A model generated the notes under the pieces. That model saw only the letters and a list, made by a program, of their open reading frames with translations. It was not told the origin of the DNA and did not search any database. Shown piece after piece: positions 7,008 to 14,281 of a stretch of DNA of 14,281 nt (within the stretch, counting starts at the first letter, position 1; every line of letters starts with the position of its first letter). Origin of the DNA: Brachionus koreanus (lineage: Eukaryota > Rotifera > Eurotatoria > Ploima > Brachionidae); the NCBI GenBank assembly GCA_016987375.1, contig PJRA01000005.1, forward strand, positions 2,047,251-2,061,531. Reading direction: 5' to 3'. Position numbers and translations under genes: made by a program.

Positions 7008-10000
7008 ATGGAAAACAACGATAAAGCTTCGGAGTCCAAAAAGCGTTCTGAAAGCCCCAACCCATTTCTGTCCTATCTGTCTTCAAGTCCATCTCAAAGT
7101 TCACCGAGATCGGACGTTTCAGCCAACGCTTCCCAATCACCTCGCTCTCCAAGACAAAATGGAATCAAAATACCTCTTGCTTCAGGTGCTTCTATATCTC
7201 AATCAATGCTCACTGCAGGTTGGCATTTCTTCATTTCTAATTTTCTAAATTTTGTTTCTTCTAATTAAAAATCTTTAAGCTTCGCCACCGCGTTTTGCAA
7301 CCATTGAACAGTTCATGAACGCTTCCAATACTGTTCAGAACATGGCACTGGCTCATGAAATCTCAGTTAATCAAAATTTTAAATTTGAAAAATTAGAATA
7401 TGAGACAAATAGTTTGGAAAAGCAAATACATGACACAGTTCACAAAGCTTTCTGGGATTCACTTAAAGAAGATTTTGAAAAAGACCCTGTTGAGTATAAA
7501 CACGCCTTTACGATTCTAGGTGAAGCCAAACAGGCTTTGATGGGCCTCTTGTTGCCCAACCATGTCAAATTTCGCGAACAGATAGACACTATTTTGGACA
7601 TGAGCTTGATAAAGCAACAAATGGATAACCAAACTTTCAATTATCGCGAATATGCTTTGTTTATCATTGAGTCTATGTCTAAGCTCTGTGCGCCAGCTAG
7701 AGACTCCAAAATTGAGTCTTTAAAAGGTTTGACTGATCCTGTCGAGCTTTTCCGTGGCATTATGGAAACTCTTGAGCTGTTGAAGTTGGACATGGCTAAT
7801 TATACCATTCAACAAATGAGACCTTATATTCAACAGCAAGTTGTAGCTTATGAGCAAAAAAAATTCAAAGAACTTTTGCAAACTCAAAAAGGTTTGGTTT
7901 GTTTTTTAGTTTAAAAAACATTCTTGGGCTGATTGAATTTCATAGTAAATTTTTTATCATCATTTTTGATCATGCTCAAAAATCATTATTAAGAAAGGTT
8001 AAAATGCATAAAAAAAATTTCAAATGGAAAAAATTTCTTATTAAGAAAAAAATGTTTAGCATTATCCAGCAATTATATAAAATTTTATAATTAAAAAATA
8101 GGGATGTCAGACGAGCCCATGGATCCGGACACAGACAGATCTATGAACGGTCCAGGTCTGGGCATTGATCAGGATCCACGATAAAGGACAGCTTAAGATC
8201 CAAATATTCCTAAATGATCCAGGAATCATGTATGGATCCGTTTAAAAAATAAGCATTCTTTTTGGTCTTATGACGAGCTTAAATTTATGTGCGGGATATT
8301 TCACAGTTCTTATTAAATTAAATATCAAAATTTTAAGTAGCTTTTTTAAGATATTATTTTTTCTGTCAAATTCTTGGATCGAAAGAGACTAATACATCTA
8401 AAAAATTCATTTATTAGACTGTTTTAATTAAGTTAAACCTTTTTTGAAATTCAAAGGTTTAAGGTTCAAGAAATGCAAAACGTCCACAGTATCTGTAGAT
8501 CTCAATTTCGACCTCAAAATCGTAATCTACATATGTGAAAACCCCGGAATACCAAAATTTTAAGGAGGCTCAAAAAAAATTTTTTGATGGATCAGAAGTT
8601 TGGCCATAGCTCAAAAAGTACTCTCCCTTTAAGCCTATTTTTCTCAGAAACGATACTATCAAACCCTACACATGGCCTTATATTCTGAAAGAAATTTAAT
8701 TTCTTACAAAACTAAAGTATTTTTTAAAATAATTAGAAAAAAAAAATATCAATTTTTACCCAAAAAAAGAGTAAAAATTGCATCTTTTTTAGTATTTTTG
8801 TATCTAGTCCTATGGGGACCCGAATGAACCCCCGGTTTTTGTGCAGATTCTGCATTTATTCAACCTTATTGTTCATAAATTAAATTGGGACGGGCTTTAA
8901 TAATATGTATCCGCAAAAATGGGACTTTCAAATGTCACGGTACAAGGAAAGGACCGTACCAGATACTAACCATTTAGGAAATGTTCGTCCAAACGAACCC
9001 AGTCCTGGTTCAAAAAAATTTAGATCGAAACTAGGACTGCGGGTACGGCTGCCAACACTATTAAAATATATTTAAAATTTGTTCTAAAAATTTTAAACAT
9101 GATAATCAAAAATTTTGTATTATGCACTTCAATTTTGAACTTTTTATGGGTCTTTTTTATTAATTTAATACTTCTCTTAAGGACTAAAATTAAAAAACCT
9201 GTAATTAAATTTTAAAATTTTTTTAAGTCATGTACCGTATACTTTTGAGAATATGTTCCTAAGACCTCCATTTTTAAAGAGAAGCAACGTTTAACATTCT
9301 TTATACTTTTCTTTTAAACCAATTTAAATTCTTTTTTAAAAAATATTATTTATTTTGAATAAATTTTCGGTCAGTTAGGTACCTAAATTGACTTGATTAA
9401 AAAATTTTTAATAAGTCATTGAAAATTAGTCTATTCTAATGTAGAAACAATTTCGAACTATTTAAAAAATTTTTTTTTTAATTAAATTTATATTTTATTT
9501 AGTTCTTGACTTCTGAAATATGTAGTACTGATCATTTTTAAAAATGAACAATATTTGAGCTTTTTTTTAATAGAAGCTGGAATTGATGGACTAGAATCAA
9601 CAAGAGAATGGCTCAATCGAGCACGCAAACGAATCGATGAAAATAAAACAATCGGTGCTTACAAGTTTCCATCTGGTGTCACACCAAGTGCCATAACAAA
9701 TGAAGCTTTCATGGAGATATTTGTCTGGTCAATGGATAAAACCTTTCCAGAAACATTGGCCATGGATGAGATCAGATTTAATGAAATTTATGTCAAGTGC
9801 CGTAAATTCCTAGTTGTGTGCGCTATTGTAAATACTGTATTTACACTTGTCGGCGAGAGTATTCGTGGACTAGAAGAACTGAAGCAGAAGTTAAAGCAGA
9901 ATATTCTAGTTTTGCTTGAAGACTATTTGTCGACTACTTTCGAGGAAATGATGAAAAACATTGGAGAACAAGTGATTAAATTGACAAATGATGCTTTGGT

Positions 10001-10358
10001 AAAGCATGGAAAATCTCAGCTAAATGAAGAAAGCTCCAATTGCATGAAAAACTTGATCGTTGATCTGTCTACCAAGAATTTACATGAAAATTCAGTTTAT
10101 AAGCTTTTATGTAAGTTAAATAAGATTTAGAATAAGAATAAATTTTGACAATTTTTAATTCAAGTCGCTAGATATGTGGAATTTTTGCAAAAAATATTGA
10201 CAAAACAAAGCCAGGGTCCAGTCAAGCTACCTCAGGGCATGAGTTTGGTTGAAAAGGATTTGTTAGAAATAACAGGACAATTTTTGAGACTTGTAACATT
10301 TAACAAAAATGTTTTTGGCACTTATTATGGAGAAATAATTCAATCAATGAATAAATGA
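7008..10358 (+). CDS. TCP11L1: T-complex protein 11-like protein 1 (4 exons)
   Basis: Exons are 7008-7218, 7280-7891, 9574-10110 and 10165-10358, with GT-AG introns of 61, 1682 and 54 bp. They join in frame to 517 codons plus TGA, close to the roughly 509 aa of the human protein. Residues 1-70 are a Ser/Pro-rich disordered tail (SPNPFLSYLSSSPSQSSPRS). The Tcp11 domain follows: SPPRFATIEQFM at about 72-83, MALAHEI at 92-98, NSLEKQIHDTVHKAFWD at 114-130, LCAPARD at 206-212, and LLKLDMANYTIQQMRPYIQQ near 237-256, all hallmark Tcp11/SOK1 stretches. The C-terminal half is helical and ends GTYYGEIIQSMNK. The family is related to yeast Sok1 and mammalian TCP11 (cAMP signalling, sperm function); the molecular role of the L1 branch is poorly known. 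The ATG context (caacATGg) fits a start. Intron 2 is unusually long because it holds a hAT-like insertion. Confidence 0.92.
8099..9060. mobile_element. Non-autonomous hAT-like DNA transposon in TCP11L1 intron 2
   Basis: The left end TAGGGATGTCAGACGAGCCC and the complement of the right end, TAGTGTTGGCAGCCGTACCC, match at 14 of 20 positions and have the TAGNG...TGNCAG form of hAT termini. Flanking 8 bp are TTAAAAAA (8091-8098) and TTAAAATA (9061-9068), 7 of 8 identical, as expected for an aged hAT target duplication. The 962 bp body is GC-richer at both ends and has no long ORF or transposase motif, so it depends on a transposase supplied elsewhere. The first 140 bp contain seven GATC sites, several as GGATCC. 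Without it the intron would be about 710 bp. The host coding frame is undisturbed. Confidence 0.75.
8121..8239 (+). repeat. GATC-rich subterminal repeats of the hAT-like element
   Basis: GATC occurs at 8122, 8139, 8167, 8173, 8197, 8216 and 8235. Five of these are followed by C (GATCC), and three read GGATCC. hAT transposases commonly bind short repeated motifs just inside the TIR, so this cluster is a candidate binding array. The function is inferred; the clustering is seen directly. Confidence 0.5.
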
Positions 10359-10534
10359 GTATCAGGATTGCTGTCTATTTAGCACCAGGCCAAATATTTA
10401 TATTTAACTCTTTTTTTACTAAAACTAATTAATTGAATTGTAAATATGTTTTTGTTATCCTTTAAAATAGAAAAAAAATGTCAGAAAAATCTGTCTTTTT
10501 TTTTGCAATTTTGGGATATTTCAATAGATTTTGC

Positions 10535-10540
10535 AATAAA
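10535..10540 (+). terminator. Poly(A) signal of TCP11L1
   Basis: AATAAA lies 177 bp after the TCP11L1 stop and about 95 bp before the TRIP4 ATG. It is the best candidate for 3' end formation between the two tandem genes. Confidence 0.45.
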
Positions 10541-10634
10541 AATAATTTAAAATTTTTTATCAAAATTTACATATTTTTTGAATAATTGTTGAGAAAAATT
10601 AAAAAATAAAACTATTTATTTTGATTTAAAAAAA

Positions 10635-12598
10635 ATGGAGAGCACACCACTTGTTAAATGGGTTCACTACGAACTTAGTTTATTACTTGAATGCGATATT
10701 AGTGAAGAATATGCCAAGTATTTTTGACAGTTTATTTGAATTTTGAATTTTATTTTGCTCAAAAAGAAACATCTTGAATATAGAAACTGAAAATGAAATT
10801 CGTGAATTTATCGGAAGTCTTTTGGATCTAAGTTTGGACAGAAATAAGAAATTCATGAACGAATTGCTAGCCAAAATTCAAAAACCAGCGCATCAACCAG
10901 ACATAATTGTATTTCAAGCATTTTTTTTTTAAATTGAATTTGAATTGAATTTTTTCTTTTGAGGTGTATCAAAAGCCTGCTATTGATGAGCCAAAATCTA
11001 AATTTGACCGCAAGCAAACAAAAACCGAAGTAGAAAATATCAGTCCATTAGCTCATTTGAAGCAACAAAAGAAGAAAGAATTTAAATTGACAAACGATCA
11101 CGCTCTAAAGGCAAAAAATATAAGTAATTTTAATTTTTTCAATTTTAATTTTATTGAACATTAAATAATTAAAAAATAATTTAGACCGAAAAGTATGTGA
11201 ATGTCAGGCTACTAAGCATAAATTAATTGGTAATTGCTTAAAATGCGGACGCATTGTTTGCGAACAAGAAGGATCAGGTCCTTGCTATTTTTGTGGTAAC
11301 CTGGTTTGTACCAGAGACGAAATGGAAAAAATAAATCGCGAATCGAAAAAAGGCCAAAAGTTAAAAGAAGATCTTCTTAGCAGAAATTGGAATACATCTG
11401 AACAAGTTGCACAAAATTTGCCTGGTCCAATAAACCAAAAAGATGAGGAAAACCTGCGCAAAGCCATCGAGCACAAGAATAAATTAATCGATTTTGACCG
11501 CACTAGTGCCAAGAGAACTCAAGTCATAGATGATGAATCGGACTATTTTAACACAAATAGCAAGTGGCTTTCTCAGCAGCAAAAGGCTTTACTTGAAACT
11601 AAAGAAAGAGAATTTCGCAATAAAAGATTTGCCAGTAAACTAAGTGATCAACGATTTACGATAGACTTTGCTGGTAGAAAAATAATTGATGATAAAGAGC
11701 CACTTAATCTTGATGAAGTAAACAGTGAAATTGATGATATAATGAAAAATAATCAGATGTTGGCACAGAGTGAACAAGTTGGTGCTGTTGTTAATCTTGA
11801 TTTGGACTCCATAAAATTAAAATTTGTCGAAGAAAAAACAAGAAAGAGCAAAAAAAATAATGAAAGTGATTTGGAAAAGAAGAAAAATAATTTGTACAGA
11901 ATTCAAAATCCTGAACTGCAAGAGATGAAAGATGAAGGCATGTGCTTGAGTATGCATCAACCTTGGGCTTCTTTGCTTATTTATGGAATAAAAAAGTACT
12001 TTTTTTTTTAACCTAAAAAAAAAACAGAGAGATTTATTAGAAATTTTTATGAAGACATGAAGGAAGATGCTGGTATACACCATTAAGAGGAAGATTATGG
12101 ATACATGCAGCGTCGAAACAACCGTCAGAAACTGATATAAATGAACTTGAGACATTTTATAAATGTTATTATTCAAGTAATTTAGAAGAAAAAAAGGTTA
12201 ATAATGAAATTAATTATTTTTTTTTTAATATAGACCATCAAATTGAGTTTCCCTCTTCCTATCCAACAAGTTGCTTACTAGGATATGTTGATTTAGTTGA
12301 TTGTCTTTCTTCTGAAGCTTATAGAGAAGAGGTACATTTAAAAAAAATGATTAAAATATAGATAAAACAAAATTTTATTTTTTTTAGTTTCCAAATGGAG
12401 AATCAGAATCAGAGTTTGTATTCATCTGTAAAAATCCAAATGAGCTTTTGGCCAAGATACCGATGTCCGGAAATCACAAAATTTGTACGCTTCTTGTATT
12501 TTTCTTCTAAAATAACTATTTTTTTTTTAGTTAAACTGGATAAAAGTGTTCACGCTATAGCTAAAAAGACATCATTAATTCACCATGATGAATTTTAA
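10635..12598 (+). CDS. TRIP4: Activating signal cointegrator 1 (ASC-1), 8 exons
   Basis: Exons are 10635-10717, 10767-10908, 10964-11123, 11185-11995, 12055-12176, 12234-12331, 12388-12484 and 12531-12598. All introns are GT-AG and 46-61 bp; phases agree and give 526 residues (human about 581). The N-terminal helical part (PLVKWVHYEL, then ETENEIREF) precedes a linker. The C2HC5 zinc finger (residues 133-170) keeps CEC, HKL, CLKCGRIVCEQEGSGPC, FCG and VC. Next come FDRTSAKRTQVIDDESDYF (232-250) and FTIDFAGRK. The ASCH domain starts at about 380 (MCLSMHQPWASLLIYGIKK, EGRCWYTPLRGRLW, FVFICKNP). TRIP4 works with ASCC1-3 as a transcription coactivator and in disassembly of collided ribosomes; ASCH folds bind nucleic acid. 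Near the C-terminus, the Trp of the human KIWKLD motif is Phe. The exon 5 donor was set at 12177 because it keeps frame and domain spacing. Confidence 0.93.
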
Positions 12599-12634
12599 CT
12601 TTAATTATTTTAATTTATTTATTATTTTGTTTAA

Positions 12635-12640
12635 AATAAA
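12635..12640 (+). terminator. Poly(A) signal of TRIP4
   Basis: AATAAA is 37 bp after the TRIP4 stop codon, a short 3' UTR that fits the compact gene style here. Confidence 0.5.
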
Positions 12641-12703
12641 AATATTTGACAAACTTTTCAATTAATAAATTGATCAATTTTAAAAATATTAGATTTTATT
12701 TCC

Positions 12704-12817
12704 AAGGTTAAGGCAAAAAGAGATAAAGAATATTATAAATTTTCAAAGTAAACTTGTAAAAGCTGTAGACTGAAGCACAATTCTAAAGATTGCAACCGAC
12801 TAAATAATGAAATTTGA
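12704..12817 (+). pseudogene. Possible zinc-knuckle coding remnant
   Basis: One plus frame reads KVKAKRDKEYYKFSK, a TAA (12749-12751), then TCKSCRLKHNSKDC and a TGA at 12815-12817. The Cys/His spacing is C-x2-C-x3-H-x4-C, one residue short of the CCHC knuckle (C-x2-C-x4-H-x4-C) found in Gag-like proteins and many nucleic-acid-binding factors. It may be a worn Gag-like fragment of a retroelement. It is short and interrupted, and may be chance. Confidence 0.25.
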
Positions 12818-13242
12818 AAAGTAATTAAAAATACGATTTCGTATTAAATTATACAGACAGTAAAAATATGTTAAACTTAGTGTAAAAATATAGATGATAT
12901 CTAAAAGATGCTGAAAAAACTAAAAAACAAGTTATTTGAATAAAAATAAGTAAATTAATTTAAGTTTTGATTTTTTTCTAAAGAACAAAGATGAAAATTA
13001 ACTTCTTCATCTTCTTTTATCTACTTGATGAATTGGTTTCTGGATACAAATTGATGATTGTTTTTCGCTTTTGTGCATTTTGCCCAAACTTTTTAATTTA
13101 GATTATTTTAAAAATATAATTTAAACCATTTTTTCAAAATTCCTCTGTTTAAAGCGATACATTCTGTACCCATGAAGAGTTTTCCTGAGTTCAGTGGTCA
13201 TTTTAATTGTAAATAAATAATTTTTTGCTGAGTAATTTGTAG
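12818..13242. other. AT-rich stretch with a possible tiny two-exon minus ORF
   Basis: On the minus strand an ATG at 13201-13199 opens MTTELRKTLHGYRMYRFKQR and NFEKM. A GT at 13126 and an AG at 13089 could remove 38 bp and continue as FGQNAQKRKTIINLYPETNS to a TAA at 13019-13017, about 49 residues in all. The intron would be shorter than any in TCP11L1 or TRIP4, and the protein is not recognised, so this remains a candidate only. The rest of the interval is plain AT-rich DNA. Confidence 0.2.
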
Positions 13243-13373
13243 ATTTTTAAGAGTCTTTATTGCAGTTTCTTTATCTTTTTAACTTAGCATTTCTGTGTCA
13301 ATATCCAAGTCAGAGCCAGTTAGCTGGTTCAGGTTGTAAATGCTCTTTGGGTTCTGGTCTATTTAGAATTTCT
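13243..13373 (-). pseudogene. Inverted 5' segment of a LINE (region just before the RT domain)
   Basis: On the minus strand one frame gives REILNRPEPKEH and, after a frame change, GSDLDIDTEMLS, a stop, then KDKETAIKTLKNL. This matches the linker upstream of RT in RTE/CR1-type LINEs: LLNRPxP, an acidic D-L-x-I-D stretch, then A-I-K-x-L-K-N, which normally runs straight into SPGIDG. Here SPGIDG lies on the opposite strand beginning at about 13376. The two pieces belong to one element but point in opposite directions. One frameshift and one stop show it is old. Confidence 0.6.
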
Positions 13374-13375
13374 CT

Positions 13376-14132
13376 TCTCCCGGTATTGACGGGATAACGG
13401 CAGAAATGCTTAAAACTGATGGTAGGACCACAATAGGGATACTGTACGGTCTCTTCAGCAAAATATGGAGACATGAAATCATAGCAGAGATTTGGTCAAA
13501 AAGCTTGATAGTCAAGCTCCCTAAGAAAGGTATCAAAATGATCTGTGACAATTGGTGAGGAATAACAATGTTACCATACCAGGATGCATAGACCAGATAT
13601 TTGCACTTACGAACATCAGGGAGCAGCATCAGGAAATGTGTGTCATGTGGGTCATATGGCTAAGCACAGAAAATAGTTGCACTTGATAAACTCTTCAACG
13701 AGAAATTCGAGTGTAGCGTGATTTTGAAAAATTGACAATCTGATAGCTTCAAAGTGTGTACAGGGGTCAGGCAGTTCTCTCTTAGCAAATAACAATCAAT
13801 CAGCAATAGCAAGGAAACAAAACTCAAACTGTGCAACTCTGTAGTAAAAGCAACACTGATGAACGGGAGTGAATGCTGAGGAATGTGTGAATCTGACAAA
13901 AAAAGTTTGAACACATTCCACACTGGAAGCCTGTGGAGGATTCTGGGGATACACTGGCCTGAGACATTGTCGAATGCAGAACTTATACCAAGGAACAAAT
14001 TTAGAGCCATTAAGTCAATGAATTAGGAAAAAAAGATTGCGATGGCTTGTACATATATTTAGAATGAAGGAAAAAAGGAATACCAAAAAAAAGCCCTTCA
14101 ATGGACAACCCAACCCAATACACATGCGACTT
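13376..14132 (+). pseudogene. LINE reverse transcriptase, internally deleted and broken
   Basis: Plus-strand pieces in the right order are: SPGIDGITAEMLKTDG, IWRHEIIAEIWSKSLIVKLP, KKG...CDNW, a TGA (13556-13558), GITML, DQIFALTNIREQHQE, DSFKVCTGVRQ, LCNSVVKATLMNGSE, WRILGIHWPETLSNAEL, and LRWLVHIFRM. These are RT blocks 0-2 and 4 plus the conserved C-terminal tail of an RTE/CR1-like non-LTR retrotransposon. There are several frame changes. Two internal deletions occur, between GITML and DQIF and after TGVRQ; the second removes the catalytic YADD block. The segment is GC-richer than its flanks. Minus-strand frames across 13363-14010 are shadows. It is inactive. Confidence 0.8.
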
Positions 14133-14281
14133 TAAGGAAATAATTTTTTTTCGACTCATAGACACCAAAGTGTTAAGTTCTAAACATTCTAAATCGAAGA
14201 ATATTTTTACTCAATGAATTTTTATACTTGATTGCAATTTTTTGAGACAATTGAATTTTTTTAAATTCTTATTTTGATTTG

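Larger units (their letters stand above)
13243..14132 (+). mobile_element. 5'-inverted LINE insertion
   Basis: The minus-strand linker segment (13243-13373) and the plus-strand RT segment (13376-14132) are complementary parts of one LINE. They meet head to head with about 2 bp between them. The inverted part ends at its left edge with KTLKNL, almost exactly where the sense part begins (SPGIDG). This is the geometry of twin priming during target-primed reverse transcription. The 3' end and a target duplication were not identified; 14133-14281 is AT-rich and unassigned. Confidence 0.55.

Noticed and set aside
7440..7640. Minus-strand ORF within TCP11L1 exon 2
   Set aside because: Antisense shadow of a well-conserved exon.
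7899..8090. Plus-strand ORF after TCP11L1 exon 2
   Set aside because: It lies in intron 2 between the donor at 7892 and the hAT-like element; Lys/Phe/Ile-rich AT noise with no similarity to the Tcp11 domain.
10683..10874. Minus-strand ORF over TRIP4 exons 1-2
   Set aside because: Antisense to coding exons and crossing an intron; no independent support.
11285..12176. Minus-strand ORFs over TRIP4 exons 4-5
   Set aside because: Antisense shadows of the zinc finger-to-ASCH coding region.
12177..12196. Alternative TRIP4 exon 5 donor (gttaat at 12197)
   Set aside because: Using it breaks the frame into the HQIEFPSSYP segment, whereas the donor at 12177 keeps the frame and the spacing seen in the human protein.
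12395..12598. Plus-strand ORF across the last TRIP4 exons
   Set aside because: It is out of frame in exon 7, reads through intron 7, and meets the true frame only in the last exon; the spliced model explains the sequence better.
13363..14010. Two minus-strand ORFs over the LINE
   Set aside because: The plus strand encodes clear RT blocks; these are complementary-strand shadows.

Overview
This is a very AT-rich animal nuclear window. Its two intact genes are conserved metazoan genes, split by very short introns (46-61 bp) with GT-AG borders. GC-richer islands are almost all transposon debris. Compact AT-rich introns plus animal gene content would fit a monogonont rotifer such as Brachionus. 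That is inference from composition and gene style; other compact AT-rich invertebrates are not excluded.

Left part (1-1415). The 5' exon of a P-loop ATPase-like gene runs off the left edge on the minus strand. Next comes the 3' end of a Ty3/gypsy-like LTR retrotransposon: the C-terminus of an integrase, a broken unidentified reading frame, and a ~205 bp LTR with its own TATA box and poly(A) signals.

Middle (1416-7007). This is about 5.6 kb of gene-poor AT-rich DNA holding decayed fragments. They include two short broken reading frames of unknown origin, a 332 bp palindromic (foldback-like) element, direct repeats, and two inverted-repeat structures. There is also a broken pogo/Tigger-like HTH transposase on the minus strand (4755-5274) that abuts a piece of a LINE reverse transcriptase. 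The palindromic element at 2786-3117 is related to the start region of the pogo-like element, so the two probably belong to one family.

Right-centre (7008-12598). Two intact host genes lie in tandem on the plus strand, 276 bp apart. The first is a TCP11L1 orthologue (4 exons, 517 aa); its second intron carries a 962 bp non-autonomous hAT-like element with TIRs and an 8 bp target duplication. The second is TRIP4/ASC-1 (8 exons, 526 aa), with its C2HC5 zinc finger and ASCH domain; it is a subunit of the ASC-1 complex that handles collided ribosomes and coactivates transcription.

Right end (12599-14281). A weak zinc-knuckle-like remnant and a possible tiny two-exon ORF come first. They are followed by a decayed LINE whose 5' segment (13243-13373, minus) is inverted against its 3' segment (13376-14132, plus). 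This is the arrangement expected from twin-primed, 5'-inverted LINE insertion.

I found no tRNA, rRNA, CRISPR or prokaryotic features. The most interesting items are the 5'-inverted LINE, the intronic hAT-like element with GATC-rich subterminal DNA, and the pogo-like element with its palindromic relatives.
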